A stretch of DNA of 20,322 nt from a virus: positions 1-20,322 of IMG/VR virus record IMGVR_UViG_3300035157_000334; one strand, written 5' to 3'. The notes beneath the pieces are model-generated. The model saw only the letters and a program-made list of their open reading frames with translations. It was not told the origin of the DNA and did no database searches. The translations under genes were made by a program, and so were the position numbers. This document shows, piece by piece, positions 10,616 through 18,800 of the stretch (within the stretch, counting starts at the first letter, position 1; every line of letters starts with the position of its first letter).

Positions 10616-11112
10616 CAGCCTATGTTTCCCTTATCGAGTTGTACCAATCCGTATACAAAAGCTAGCAATATACCCATACCAATTAAAACAACAACTAAGA
10701 AAACAATAACTGTAATTATTTTTTGTTGCAATATTTGTTTATCATATATCTCTTTTTGCCTACGCTTGCGTATGTCACCTTCCATTTTAAGTAATTCATT
10801 CCATGCTTGTGTGCCATGTTTAAATTTAATGAACTGCTGTAGCTCATATCGCTGTGCTTCAAGCTGTTTCTTTGCAGTTAATGCTTCAACAGCTTCTTGT
10901 TCGATGCTATCTCTGCGTGTAAGTTTAGAAATAAAGGAAGGATTCTTAGCTCGTTTCTGTGCATTCTCAATATCTGAAGCGGCACTCATCCATTTAGATA
11001 AGTCCTGACCCATACTCTGCATATCCTTGCCAACTTGAAAAGCTCTTTTGATTCCATTAAACGCTGTATTAGCGGTGGCAAGAGCCGCACTTATTGTTAA
11101 TGGGTCGAGCAT
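10615..11112 (-). CDS. Conserved phage membrane-anchored protein, 165 aa
   Basis: Opening MLDPLTISAALATANTAFNG and continuing with 'IKRAFQVGKDMQSMGQDLSKWM', this resembles a hypothetical protein often found near lysis or tail genes of marine phages. Residues 30-125 are charged and probably coiled coil. Residues about 131-157 (a hydrophobic Ile/Val run ending GILLAFVYGLV) form one membrane span, with a short tail facing the other side. A coiled-coil domain plus one anchor fits a spanin-like or virion-ejection role, but the N-in/C-out layout is the reverse of classical i-spanins, so I leave the function open. It overlaps the 66-aa gene by one base. Confidence 0.65.
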   Translation of the reverse strand: MLDPLTISAALATANTAFNGIKRAFQVGKDMQSMGQDLSKWMSAASDIENAQKRAKNPSFISKLTRRDSIEQEAVEALTAKKQLEAQRYELQQFIKFKHGTQAWNELLKMEGDIRKRRQKEIYDKQILQQKIITVIVFLVVVLIGMGILLAFVYGLVQLDKGNIG

Positions 11113-11116
11113 TATA

Positions 11117-11656
11117 CTAACTAAAAAAGTTTATAGGTGGATTCCCCCCACTCTTTGGAGTTTCAAAGAGAGAAATAAAATCAGATAACTTAGAACAAGC
11201 ATTTATTTTATCTTCGATAGCTTTACTTTCTGTTCTAACTTTTTCTCTGTATGTTGCAATATCAGAAGGAATTGCTTTACCAGTTTCAGATTTTCTTACA
11301 ACATACCAGTCAGTTGCAAGGAGCAAAGACATCGCCCTCTTTTTAGTTTGCCTAATATGAATTGTTTTAAGACCATCAAGTTTTACTTTGTTCCCTTTTT
11401 CATCAACTATATCTTTGCCATCTAAATCTTTTTGATAATAGTCATCAAGACTACGCTCAATTAATTTACCATCAGAATCTCTGCCGTGATAAAACTCACT
11501 ATTGAATGGCTCAGGTTCTGCAACATAAGATATTCCCATTTTCTTTTTTTCTTTGTCTGACATCTGGAACCAGTCAGGAGAATGTTTTGTTCCTTTCTCG
11601 TCAATCCAACTGTTGCCAATATGTATCTCTTGTGTTTTTTTATAAAACCATCCCAT
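11117..11656 (-). CDS. Probable tail-fibre assembly chaperone, 179 aa
   Basis: The N-terminal part is 'MGWFYKKTQEIHIGNSWIDEKGTKHSPDWF'; the C-terminal part carries 'LLLATDWYVVRKSETGKAIPSDIATYREKVR', a signature I know from phage tail assembly chaperone proteins, followed by a helical end. These chaperones assist folding or attachment of the fibre encoded just upstream, here the 924-aa gene whose stop lies 12 bases before this start. ATG 11656 has AGGAG 8 nt upstream; the frame is open further but overlaps the fibre gene. The internal repeat-like 'LDGKDIVDEKGNKVKLDGL' may be a small beta module. Confidence 0.65.
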   Translation of the reverse strand: MGWFYKKTQEIHIGNSWIDEKGTKHSPDWFQMSDKEKKKMGISYVAEPEPFNSEFYHGRDSDGKLIERSLDDYYQKDLDGKDIVDEKGNKVKLDGLKTIHIRQTKKRAMSLLLATDWYVVRKSETGKAIPSDIATYREKVRTESKAIEDKINACSKLSDFISLFETPKSGGNPPINFFS

Positions 11657-11667
11657 TGTATTATCTC

Positions 11668-14442
11668 CTATAATGCATTCGCAATGTCTTGTGGTAGAAA
11701 TGCCCAAGCAGCAAAAATATAAGTATTAGCTGTGTTGCATATAGTACTACTTCGTAGCTTAAATCCATTGCTTAAAAAATCAATTGTATCTTCAGTAAAT
11801 ATTTTTTGTGTACTAGTAGCACTTATATCAATTCTGTTTGCAAAACGTCTAGGATTTTTTTGGCTATCTCTGAAATTCCACATATGCCAATTTTCAACTG
11901 CGTCTATATTCTTAATTAAAACTATTGCTGGTGAAAACCCTGTGTAAAAAAATGGTGTCTCATCAGATGAACCAGTTCCTTCATAAAAATCAAACCAACT
12001 TAATCCCTCAACAGTATGCCAGCAATAACAAACATGAGATTCATTGCTGTTATTAAGAGCTTGGTCAGTCCCTAAAGATATAACTGTATTTGTTGGAGCT
12101 GTTGAGTTCCATTTTGCTGACGCTTCATTTGTAACTTGTGCCGCATCAGTATCAAGTCTTATCCATGCATTCGCTGATAAATCTTTATGATACGCAACCC
12201 AAGTACTGGCGATATCTCTATTTTTAATCATAAAAAATTCTGGTGTTTTATTTAATCCATGACCAACTGTTGCGTTAGCTCCAGTTCCAGTGTAAGTGAA
12301 TAGTGAAAACCCAGCGTCAGTATGTGCAAGAAGACTTGTTGATATAGAACCATCTGAATTTGTTACTGGTGTCGCTCCTAAAGCACGTTGCGTTGGATAT
12401 CTAGTTGACCTACTTCCAGCATTCCAATAAAAAACATTATATGTCGCACCTTGATAATTGTGATTCAGAGAAGACCAAGAATTAGGCTGATGAGGTAATT
12501 GAACTCTATTGTAAAATAACCCATTATCTTCAAAGTGAAATCCTTCAGTTGCGTCATCATAATCAACCCAAGAAACTTGGTCTTTTTCATCAAAATTTAA
12601 AGCTGGGAAAAGAGCCTTTTGATTAGTTGTAACAGTTGGGTCTGGTTGAGAACGCACTCTATCAAAAGAACCATCGTACCAATTGTTTGCAACAGCAGAA
12701 ACAAACCAAAGAAAATCTGGATTATTGTCTAAATTTAACATGCGACCATACACACTATTACCAACATAGCGAGTCGCACTTACTACATCTTGCGGTCTTC
12801 GACCTCTTCGTGAACTAAAAAATACTGGCTCTAAATTATGTGTGCATAATGCAAGAAAATCTTGAGGTACACTAGTAGTTCTAAATTGTCCTATGCCATT
12901 ATTATCAACAGAAGGATTACTTGGTAAATTATTATAGCCATGTCCAGCCATTGTTATGTCTTGACCACAGTTTAATATCATTTGAGGTTGTATATTTACA
13001 TTGCTCACATCTCCTTGACAAGCAATTGTCCAGTGATATTTTTTACCGTTATCAATATTAGCAGTATAAACAAGTTCACTATTATTCCCAACACTTCTAA
13101 AAAAAGAAATCTGAACATAAGTTGCGTTTGTATCATAATCAATTAGAACACCAACTGTATAGCCATTTTCATATCCTTTCATTTCATTGTCAAAATTTGG
13201 ACCACCAGGATAATTTGCAGAGTCATCAAATAAAGTTTGGTTGTTATATACAATAGCTGAGCTAGCATAATAAACGATACTATGTTCATCCATTCCTAAT
13301 CTTGCAGGGAAATTACCACTATTTGTTAATGTTGTATGATTATGAGCAACTCCTACACCAAGAGACCCTATCATAGTGCTAGCACCTTTTTTTATATGCA
13401 CTTCACCAAACCATTTGCCCCTACGAAAAGATGGTGCCATAGTAGCCCATGTTTGTAGCTTTACAGCAAAACCCCCACTTGGGTCTGGCTTAGCCATCAA
13501 GCCTCCCAAAGAATAGAACATATTATTAGCAGTATCATTGTTCTGAAGCAATTGATTCCAAACTGGAAAGTTATTTGTTGGAGTGTCTAATGTTGTTCCA
13601 ATAAACTCTGTGCCACCATTATTACTCATTGTCCATGCTGGAATAGTTTCAACTCTGTCAACTAAACTGCCTGTATCGAACGTAAAATTAAATCCTTTGT
13701 TGCCATATGAAGTAACTGGGTTTGCGAGATACATCCAATAATTTCTAGGTTGCAATGCTGAATCTCGAAACATAGCAAAATAACCATATGTAAATTCAGT
13801 TCCATCTACCATATGAATGTCAGCTAAGTACCCATCAAAGTATTGCCTATCAGCTGTTAAATAAGAATTATACTTTGGACCGCCAATTCTTTGACCTACA
13901 CTTGCGGCGTTAACATAAAAGTCTGCATTTTGAGTAACTGTATTAGTTAAAGATAATTCATCAGCTGTCAATTGACTACCATTTACATAAAGTTGAACTC
14001 TATATTCTTCAGTAGCATTAGGAGTATTTACTCGAACAAGAATATGATACCATGAAGCTATATCTCTAAATTTCATTTTGCTTCTTCTATGCGTTACCGC
14101 ACTTCCGTTTAGCTGTTTATGAACAAACACCAACCTATCTTCTGCATCAAAACCAATTGTAGTATAGAAGTCAGTATTAGTATCTGTATGACCACCACCA
14201 GCTTGAAAAATTACCATTGGTCTACCTTCTTCTTGGCAAAGACGACCACGCTTTACCCATGTAGCAAAGGTAAATATTTTTGTTGATGTTCCAGCTAGTG
14301 TATATCCAGAACTCCCATCTTGTTCTAGATACCCACCATTCGTTGATGACCCACCTTCTGCTCGTAAAGCTAAACTACGTCGAATTGGATACTGATAATG
14401 TTTTGTTTCGTCTATCCATTTTGATGCTGAGTAATCAACCAT
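11668..14442 (-). CDS. Lectin-domain tail fibre / receptor-binding protein, 924 aa
   Basis: A modular, secreted-looking adhesin without a signal peptide. Residues about 30-250 form a LamG/concanavalin-like jelly roll ('FTFATWVKRG', 'WYHILVRVNTPN...YRVQLYVNG', 'FDGYLADIHMVDG'). About 290-470 looks like a SPRY-type beta sandwich ('PTNNFPVWN', 'GKWFGEVHIKKG', 'GYTVGVLIDYD'). From about 560 to the end are further beta modules containing 'TGTGANATVGHGLNKTPEFFMIKN' and 'FFYTGFSPAIVLIKNID', of the DUF7483 kind seen in marine phages. These folds bind sugars, so it likely contacts host surface glycans. Its ATG overlaps the upstream fibre's stop (TAATG), indicating coupled synthesis of the two fibre proteins. 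Confidence 0.75.
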   Translation of the reverse strand: MVDYSASKWIDETKHYQYPIRRSLALRAEGGSSTNGGYLEQDGSSGYTLAGTSTKIFTFATWVKRGRLCQEEGRPMVIFQAGGGHTDTNTDFYTTIGFDAEDRLVFVHKQLNGSAVTHRRSKMKFRDIASWYHILVRVNTPNATEEYRVQLYVNGSQLTADELSLTNTVTQNADFYVNAASVGQRIGGPKYNSYLTADRQYFDGYLADIHMVDGTEFTYGYFAMFRDSALQPRNYWMYLANPVTSYGNKGFNFTFDTGSLVDRVETIPAWTMSNNGGTEFIGTTLDTPTNNFPVWNQLLQNNDTANNMFYSLGGLMAKPDPSGGFAVKLQTWATMAPSFRRGKWFGEVHIKKGASTMIGSLGVGVAHNHTTLTNSGNFPARLGMDEHSIVYYASSAIVYNNQTLFDDSANYPGGPNFDNEMKGYENGYTVGVLIDYDTNATYVQISFFRSVGNNSELVYTANIDNGKKYHWTIACQGDVSNVNIQPQMILNCGQDITMAGHGYNNLPSNPSVDNNGIGQFRTTSVPQDFLALCTHNLEPVFFSSRRGRRPQDVVSATRYVGNSVYGRMLNLDNNPDFLWFVSAVANNWYDGSFDRVRSQPDPTVTTNQKALFPALNFDEKDQVSWVDYDDATEGFHFEDNGLFYNRVQLPHQPNSWSSLNHNYQGATYNVFYWNAGSRSTRYPTQRALGATPVTNSDGSISTSLLAHTDAGFSLFTYTGTGANATVGHGLNKTPEFFMIKNRDIASTWVAYHKDLSANAWIRLDTDAAQVTNEASAKWNSTAPTNTVISLGTDQALNNSNESHVCYCWHTVEGLSWFDFYEGTGSSDETPFFYTGFSPAIVLIKNIDAVENWHMWNFRDSQKNPRRFANRIDISATSTQKIFTEDTIDFLSNGFKLRSSTICNTANTYIFAAWAFLPQDIANAL

Positions 14443-15809
14443 TACGAAAAGTCTCTTTGTGGATTCCCTAACAAAATTGAATTTTCTGCTTTAATAACAT
14501 AAGGAATTAAATCATATTGATTAACTCTTGTTGATAAAGAAATACCCTGACCCAGTGATGTTTCGTAATCACTTCCTACTGATAAATATCCAGCTTGACC
14601 GGAAGAAGGTTGAATAAGAATAATAACTCCAGTTTGACCAATATTCCCACTTTCCGTTGTTGGGTTTGCTAAACTATTACTTCCAGAACTGAGAGTTAAA
14701 ATAAAATTTTGGTAAGTGTCAAAATCTAAAGTGAAGTTAGTGCCAATATAGGTACTCGGTATTTGAGCTTTAGTCCAAGTATTAGTATTAACTGTAAAAT
14801 CATAACCACTTACTCCAGCTATCCATTGAGAACCATTATAAACTTTCATAACTTTACTAGTTGAATTGTAAAAAAGGTCTCCTTCATCTAATGAAGAAGT
14901 TGGGTCACTTGAACCAATACGATATCTAACAGCAAAAGTATTTACATCAGCAATTGAACCAGCAACAGTTGTTACATTTGAACTTATCCCAGCTACCGCA
15001 GTTACGTCAGACGCTACACCAGCCACAGCATTTACGTTGGTAATATTATTTCCAACATTATTTACGTTTGTTATTGCATTTGCAACTGTTCCAATATCAC
15101 TTGCATCCCCAGCAACAGCATTAATGTTAGATGTATTGCCAGCAACAGTAGTTACATTAGCATGAATACCAGCAACAGTAGTAACATTTGCGTGTATATT
15201 AGCTACTTGAGTTATATCAGCGTTAATACCAGCAAGAGTATTTATATTAGCAGATTGCGTAGCTACAGTTGTTACAGAAGCAAGACTTGGACCAGCTTCT
15301 GGTACGCCAGTAGATGAATTAAATGCAAGAACTTTTCCTTTTCGTGCATCAATTAATGGCAACCCAGTAGCAACAGCATCATCAGAATCTTGCAATCTTA
15401 AACCTCTGTTTGCGGTATCCTGAACATCAGCATGTACTGCAATAACTCTATCAAGCTCTGTATTCAGAGAAGAAATATTAAAAGCACCAGATGTTGGAAA
15501 GTCAGTCGTTCTTTCAAGAGCTATCTTTCTAGTTATAACAACAACTTGGTCAGCAGATGCTGGGTTAACTTCATTTCCATTGGTAAAATGTATAAACCCA
15601 GTAGTACCTGATACATGCACTGCATTATTCTGAGCATTTGCTGAAGTTGTATAATGTGTTGTTAATGTTTTTTTAACGTCATTTACATACACATTTAAAT
15701 CTGCGTCAGCAAAAAATTCAAATGGAACTGCAAAGGCAGTTTGTGAACTAGCCCCTTGACTTAGAGTATAACTTTGTCTTGGGTCATTATCTGAAACTGA
15801 TATTGTCAT
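14442..15809 (-). CDS. T7-type tail fibre protein with decapeptide repeats, 455 aa
   Basis: Residues 1-130 match the virion-anchoring N-terminal domain of T7 gp17-like tail fibres ('SYTLSQGASSQTAFAVPFEFF', 'DLNVYVNDVKKTL', 'VVVITRKIALERTTDF', 'LNTELDRVIAVHADVQD'). Residues 178-287 are eleven tandem ten-residue repeats of the form NVTTVAGISA, presumably a trimeric shaft. Residues about 297-345 include 'DEGDLFYNSTSKVMKVYNGSQW', a common fibre module, and the C-terminal 100 residues are beta-rich. It is probably the adaptor that joins the tail to the 924-aa distal fibre. The ATG has only a weak ribosome binding site (TAGAG). Position after the giant virion protein mirrors T7 gene order (gp16, gp17). 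Confidence 0.82.
   Translation of the reverse strand: MTISVSDNDPRQSYTLSQGASSQTAFAVPFEFFADADLNVYVNDVKKTLTTHYTTSANAQNNAVHVSGTTGFIHFTNGNEVNPASADQVVVITRKIALERTTDFPTSGAFNISSLNTELDRVIAVHADVQDTANRGLRLQDSDDAVATGLPLIDARKGKVLAFNSSTGVPEAGPSLASVTTVATQSANINTLAGINADITQVANIHANVTTVAGIHANVTTVAGNTSNINAVAGDASDIGTVANAITNVNNVGNNITNVNAVAGVASDVTAVAGISSNVTTVAGSIADVNTFAVRYRIGSSDPTSSLDEGDLFYNSTSKVMKVYNGSQWIAGVSGYDFTVNTNTWTKAQIPSTYIGTNFTLDFDTYQNFILTLSSGSNSLANPTTESGNIGQTGVIILIQPSSGQAGYLSVGSDYETSLGQGISLSTRVNQYDLIPYVIKAENSILLGNPQRDFS
14949..15278 (-). repeat. Eleven tandem 30-bp repeats (decapeptide shaft)
   Basis: Within the T7-type fibre, an exact 30-base period encodes eleven decapeptides such as NVTTVAGIHA, NVTTVAGNTS, NINAVAGDAS, DVTAVAGISS. 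The pattern is (N/D)-(V/I)-x-x-V-A-G-x-x-x, with hydrophobic positions 2 and 5. Copies differ at DNA level, so the array is old or under selection against recombination. It likely forms a beta-helical or coiled trimeric rod whose length depends on copy number. Confidence 0.85.
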
Positions 15810-15836
15810 GTCAAAACTCTACTTTCTTTTTTTAGT

Positions 15837-18800
15837 TTAATCAAGATTTCTGTCAACGGTTGCCGCCAAATCATTAACTTGATTCCTTATATAAGGCAAT
15901 CCTGTAAAGGGTAAATTCTTTGCAGTTTTTGCTACACCTAAACCAAAATCACCAACCATCATTTCATAAATGCCTTGCACTACATCTGTTACATAGCTTG
16001 GTCCAGCCCCAGTTAAACCTATCAAAGACTCGTAAGGTTCATCTTTATACTTAGGATTCAAAAACCCACCAGTAATATTAACACCATTTAATGCAAGCAT
16101 AGAATGAAATGACTCATAAAATAAATCCATGTAAATTGCCGCCACGCCAGAGTATTCTAATGCTCTCATAAGTTTATCTTGTGGCTCCATTTTATCCCAA
16201 GCGTAGTCTGGAGTTCTTAGCCATACTGACATGTAAGCTAAACCAATCCCCACCAACACAGCAGTTGACCTATTCTTTAAAGCACCTTGCGTCATTGATG
16301 CTGTAACCTTGTTGACCGCACCGAGAGAATAAGAATAAAACTGAAATGGTAAAGCTAATAGCTGATTCTCAATTTTTACATAGCCTGGATAATCAGCGTG
16401 TTCACGAAATATACCACCTAAACCTGATTTATCAACAGTGCTTTTTTTAAGAAGAATAACGCCATCAACTAATTTTGGCTTATCAGCTGGTGTACCCATA
16501 ATTATTGTGTTTAGCATTCCAGATGACAGAGATGTTCTAAACGTATCTCGAAGCTCGATGTCATCCCACATATTTGTATTAGCTAAATACAAACCATTAG
16601 TTGATTTTTCTATTACTCCCTCATCAACCAATGCTCGTATTTTATCTGCAGCACTTTTATCAATATCATATCGCAACATATAAAGTTTATCTTGCTCAGG
16701 CAAATTACCATCTCTCGACCACTTAACAGCAGAATCAATATAATGATGAGCCCTTGCTAATGCATCTAATCTTTTCATTGTTTGTGTTGCCCAAGTCAAA
16801 CCATTCAATACATAAAAAGCATTCTTTGTCTTATCCCAAAAAGAATCGCCAAAAGGACTCATGTTTATATCATCAACAAACTTATGTTGTGCAGACCCCA
16901 AAGCCAAATCAATAGCTTCACCATATGCCCCAATATCTTTTACAGTTGCTTTTACTTTTGCATCTGTAAGTGCTTCATACAAAGTAAACATTGTACGACC
17001 AATACCATGATTCATCATTATTATTGCTGGCTCTGCTAAAGTAGCGAAAAAAGCACCGCCAAGATATTTAAGTTGAGCCCCTGTTCTTACTGCATACGCT
17101 ACACTTTTATCCCAGCTATGAGGATTATCTGTAGTTCTACCTACAACAACTCGGTCATAAGCAAAACGTATCTCTTTAAATATTTCTTGAGCCCTTTCAA
17201 CTGTACCACCAGCGTCAGCAACAGAATCAAATATATCATCTTTCATTGAATCTATAGTTGCGTGAGTGCCAAATGTTTTTTTAAACTCAACCATACCAGA
17301 CGTTCTTTCAACATATGCTTTATGTACTTTGAGTGGGTCTAGCTCAATAAAGTCAAGAATAAGTCTATTAGGTATATCTATCTCTCTATGTTTGAAGTGC
17401 TTTGCTTTACCCTGACCAGTATAAATATCTTCTACCTCTTCATAGTTTTCATTTAGAATACGCTGGGTAGTTTCTTTTGCTCTGTTCCTAGCTTCCTTTC
17501 TAGTTGGAGAGCGTGGTATAACATCCATTTGATTTGTTCTTGTATTCCAAGTCACATGGTATGGATTCTTAAAATAATAGTTAGTAAGAATATCCTCAAA
17601 TCTTTTTCTGTTATTCCGTATAGCTCTATGGTCATAGTAGCGAGGGAAGTAGTTTTCTACTATTCTACTGGCTTGGGCAAACTTTTGACCTTCAGCTAGA
17701 CTACGCTTAAGAGCAAGTTCATTGATTACATTTTCTAGCTCAACATCGCTTTCACCTTTTTTAGGTCTTCTCTTACCATGATACAACTCATGGAATATAA
17801 TATAGTCTTCATAGTCGCCTTTAGTTTTAAACTTATCAAAGTTATCATATGCATGCTTCTTGTGGTTCCAAAAAATTGCAGTATCTTCTATCATATCATT
17901 CATATTTCTAACAGCAATTGCCCTTATTTTTGGGTCTATATTTTGCCCTTCTAACGATTTTCTAAAAGCTTTTTTCATAGGAAAAAAATCTTCAGTAGAC
18001 CAGAGTCTATTAGGAAGACTATCAAAAAATGTTTCAAATCTTTTTTTAATGTCATCAATAGTTCTATTATAATTTGGAGATATTCCTTTAAACTTTTCAT
18101 TTGTTCTAATCATAATATCAAGATAGTTAGCAAACTTTTTTTCAAGTGAACCACGCAAATACGCTTCTCGTCTTGCTGGGTCAGTAATCTTAATCATGTC
18201 TTCATAATCTTTGGTTATTACATTTCTGTCTATAAACACAACACCTTTGTTTGGCACAAGCTTACCAAATACCTTTGAATATTTACTGGCACTTAATCTT
18301 GTTATTTGTTTCTCATTAATTATTGTTCTCATGCCGTAATAATGAAAACCCAAAACACTCATATTATTTTTAAACTGTTCAAGCGTCACGCCATCAAGAG
18401 TTCTTTCTTTCTTTGGCAAATCTTTTTGAATCATTTTTATGTACGCATAGATATTTTTCCAGTCATCTAAAATAACTTTTTGCACATTAAACTCTTTACC
18501 AAATAACTTAACCATTTCTTTTTCACTGAGTTCACTAATGTTATTTATGTTGAGAGTAGATGTGTATGACTTAGGTGAAACAGCAACATCTTGCAGTTCT
18601 GCTAATCGGTGAAGCGTAGCTTCTCTTTCTGTATGCAGTTGTTGTATTCTGTTTTGATAACTTTCAACCCATTGTTGCAACCTATCAAAACGTTCATCCT
18701 CAGCGTCTAGCAATCCTTTATTGCGAATCCTTTCTTTATGAGCCGCAATCTTTGTGTTTATTGTTTTCAATTCATTTTTAGTATAGGGCTTGCCAGTTTC

